From assembly GCF_040712315.1 (NCBI RefSeq), contig NC_134023.1, positions 12,285,442 to 12,349,441 on the forward strand: a stretch of DNA of 64,000 nucleotides, read 5' to 3'. The position numbers and the translations under genes are program-made. The notes beneath the pieces are model-generated. The model was not told the DNA's origin. It searched no databases and was given only the letters and a program-made list of their open reading frames with translations. Positions 60,690 to 64,000 of the stretch are shown here, piece by piece (within the stretch, counting starts at the first letter, position 1; each line of letters begins with the position of its first letter). The stretch comes from Castanea sativa. Taxonomy: Eukaryota > Streptophyta > Magnoliopsida > Fagales > Fagaceae.

Positions 60690-61349
60690 GGCAAATAGGT
60701 ACATGGGCTTGGGTATGACCTGATTAATATGTGTCAAAAATATACACGTAAGATGGACTATCACAATTAAAAAAAAAAAAAACCTACAACAATTTTTTAG
60801 ATAAAAATAATATCTTATTTGTTCTTATCAACTTTTCTTCCATTGGTTTATCACTGATTTGGATAAGGATACATTGATAACAATTTTTTTTTTTTTTTAG
60901 TTTTTAATTTTTATATATTCTTTTAATAAATAGTAATACTTATTAGAACACACACGAAAATAGTAATATTAGTGTTTTAAACCGAGTTTATAATACATTA
61001 TTTATCCAGAGTACAATTACATTGATAATTAGGTTTTAAGAAAAAAAAATTCTATCCTATTTCCTTACAACCATCAATCACGTTTTCTTTTTATCCTTTC
61101 ATAATATTCATATGACTCTCTCTTAATTCAAATTGGGGCAATTCTTTCCAACTCAAAAAAAAAAAAAAAAAATCATCTTCTTTGTTCTTTTCAACTTTTC
61201 TTCTATGACTTTATCACTTTTTTTGGATAAAGTTATGTTGAAATATTTAACTTCTTCGTCTTTAGATAACTTTAAACTTCTATGCTGATTATAACTTAAA
61301 AAAATTATTTTAAAAAAACTATACTATTTCCTTATTGGCATCATTCACG

Positions 61350-61380
<31 letters not shown>

Positions 61381-64000
61381 CGATCATGTCATTGATGTCA
61401 ACAATTTTTTTTTTGTCATTCAATCTATATGACATTTTTTTGTGTGTGGATAAACATACATCCTAAGTTAATTCTTCTTCTCTTTTAATTCTTAAAATGA
61501 TTAGAAATCTAACTACCTCACAATTGAAAATTCTTTGTTTTTCGGTGTATGCTTATATATTCTTAGGCACACCAACTTCTTCTTCCTTTCTCTAATTATC
61601 CTTTGTTTTTTTTTCTTCTTATTATTAGGCAATTTGGTGTTTGTGAAATCCATATTAGAAGTCTTTATCAAACCTACCATCCAAACTATTAAAGGTATGT
61701 ATTTCTTTTCTTTGTTTTTGTGTTTTTTTTAAGGTTTTGCTTCTGAGTCATAAATGCAATTTTAAATCCATAAAATCCGTTATATAAACCTCTATAAATA
61801 TTTACTCTTTACCTATTTATTATTTAAGAATTATCAAATTTTGTGTTCTCTCCTACAACAAGAATTTCATCTATATTTGTGTTGTGTTTATATATGCGTT
61901 ATCAGATTAAAATAATTTTCTTGAGTAGTAAAATTTTTATGTTACTATTTCTTATTTTTATTTTTGTTGTTAATGATATTATATGTGTGCGAAAGAAATT
62001 GTCTAACATTATGAGCATGTAACTTAAAAAAAATTCTTTGTAATTAGTTTTTATTTTTGGTTTTACAAATATCAATATCCATACCTATATTTATCACTCA
62101 CAACACATTTAAATAGTATTCATGATTTTTTTTTTTAAAATAGCATTTTATGAATATCAACAATTCTTCACAAGATTGCTATTAGCAAGTAATATTAATC
62201 TACATCATGATGAAAAGGAATTCACATCTCAATATGATCATGGAACTTTGCTTGAACTAATAATTTTTTCAAACAGTTGTCTATATCCTTTTTGTTCATT
62301 AGGACTCCTTTAATATTAAATTTTCACGACTCTACACTCATTTTTAAGGAGATCCCCTTTAAATAAAAGAGGTCATTAGTGTATCAAAACATAACTCTAT
62401 ATAAAGGTTTGAAAAAAAAAATAACATGTAGTTTATACTCTTTAAGTGCATAACACAGTTTAGATCTAACTACAAATATTCTGGAAAATGAAAAACATCT
62501 GGTTAAGTTTCCTTAGGTTTTTTTAATTATTAAATTTAAGAACTTTTTTCTTATAAATATGTTGTGTGATTGCTGGAATCCAAAAAACAATACTTGATAT
62601 ACAATTTATATGATTTGGACTCAAGTGATTATTAATTTATTATTTTTTAATAAAATTATCATAAAAATTTATAGCCAAAACCATGCAACGCACGGACATA
62701 ATTCTAGCATACATAAAAGTGGAACTTAGCTAATACCTCCAAGTGTTTCCAACAAAAATTGCATGTGCTTCAAATCTATCCTCCTCAGGGTTAAACTTAA
62801 ATTTAAACACATGTTTGCATTAACCAATGAAGCACAAATAATAGAGCATTCACATTAGCCCATTCAAAAATTTATGTCAATTTTAGCATAAAATCTTACT
62901 TTTTCTATTTTACATACCCATTTTTCAAAACACTACATATATACCAGATTATATATTTTATATTACATTTTATTAAAATATTAATTTTTCTTTATTTTTT
63001 TAATTGTTTCTCTTTCTTCAATACAAAAACCATTATCTACTCTTTTCCCTCATCCTTAATATATGTAAATAAATAATAAAAAACTATGTAAAATAAATAA
63101 TATTAGTGTAAATTTACGCATCGTTACTATAACTAACTTATAAATTTACACAATTATACATATTTATGTGAGTGCTCTTATCTTTTACAAACCCAATATA
63201 CACCACCTAACCTAAGGTACCTATAACTAAGTTTTATTTTGTACCTTTTAGTGTCTACTTTTTTTTATGATTGAGAGTGATTCAATAATAAGACAAATTA
63301 AGGATACAAAAGTAAATTAAGAACTTTAAAATTATCAATCAAATTGTACTTCCATTAACAACTCCACACATAGTTACACCTCCATATAAAAAAAGACAGA
63401 TTGCAAAAATAAAGGATTGAAAAAAGAAAGTTAAAAAAAAAAAAACCAAATTCCATAAATTAGGATACATATTTGATAATTTATATTTAAATTATAACTA
63501 CTTGCCGCGCGTTACAACTAAAATGACACTTAAAAAGAAAAGTCCCTAATCATGCTCATAATATGTGTGAAGAGGATAGTTCTTATTATTTGTATGCAAT
63601 GTTTAATGGATCATTGGAGTTGATCAAGTCTATATAACTCTTTCTTTTCATTAAAAAAAAAAAAAACTTAAACATTGTTTTAATATACACTAAGCATTTT
63701 CACACACACTTTTGCATTTGTTCAAAGGATTTTTTTTTTTCAACGTTTCTTTCCAAACTGATTTGGAAAGAAAACCATTTAAACTCTTATTATATCTTTT
63801 TATTGGACATGAATTTTAAAAATTTAACCGTTGGATTGCATTTTCTTTTTGTTCTTAACACACTTATCGAATTTCGTTCAAATCGAATGTTATTTAATAT
63901 TTGACCAATAATTTTTTTTTATGCATAATTTTATATCACAAAAACTTGAAATTAAAACATTTGATTGAATACATAACTATTCATCTTTCATTTTCTTGAA
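60690..64000. other. AT-rich intergenic end of the window
   Basis: Very AT-rich with many poly-T/poly-A blocks. A Helitron-like 3' end is suspected at 62682-62708. A MITE-like partial relative of the 43255-43691 element lies at about 63770-63960 and may run off the window. No gene recognised. Confidence 0.5.

Noticed and set aside
1..64000. tRNA, rRNA, snoRNA or microRNA genes
   Set aside because: None recognised by eye. Hairpins seen are short or lie in repeats; a covariance-model search would be needed to exclude small RNA genes.

Overview
This is a eukaryotic, almost certainly eudicot plant, nuclear window. It is AT-rich, with GT-AG spliced genes, a plant-type LRR-malectin receptor kinase, Copia, Gypsy and hAT elements, many MITEs and long (AT)n tracts. 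The repeat vocabulary reminds me of woody Fagales such as oak, but I could not test that and hold it loosely.

Layout. 1-16.05 kb: the 3' part (16 exons, 786 codons) of an LRR-VIII-2 type receptor-like kinase gene on the + strand. Its introns carry a solo LTR nested in a small inverted-repeat element, and a decayed Copia reverse-transcriptase remnant. 16-20.2 kb: intergenic DNA with a Tourist-like MITE, a 20-bp perfect inverted repeat and tandem duplications. 20.2-23.7 kb: a broken Copia element that stops before reverse transcriptase. 26.3-36.1 kb: two copies of a ~2.0-kb repeat. The second copy is split by a 4.35-kb hAT transposon that has 8-bp target duplications and a degenerate transposase. 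42.0-42.6 kb: an intact single-exon CHMP1 (ESCRT-III) gene on the - strand.

44.1-50.2 kb: a ~1.2-kb duplication. Its second copy received a 1.33-kb MITE-like element and a 0.52-kb Helitron-like element; the first copy preserves both empty sites. 50.7-51.3 kb: a 5'-truncated LINE tail with target duplications. 53.8-54.4 kb: a single-exon gene (- strand) for an unrecognised 206-residue protein with three membrane segments. 55.1-56.6 kb: a 1.49-kb non-autonomous hAT element, lying next to a Gypsy protease fragment. 60.2-60.6 kb: a possible small gene (- strand, 127 residues) with a well-placed TATA box. The rest is AT-rich intergenic DNA with scattered MITEs.

The host genes look independent: signalling at the plasma membrane, endosomal sorting, and two proteins of unknown role. 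I see no gene cluster or new multi-gene system. The most informative content is transposon archaeology: several insertions can be proven from paralogous empty sites inside the window, and many TE stop codons are of the CAA/CAG to TAA/TAG kind expected from cytosine deamination.
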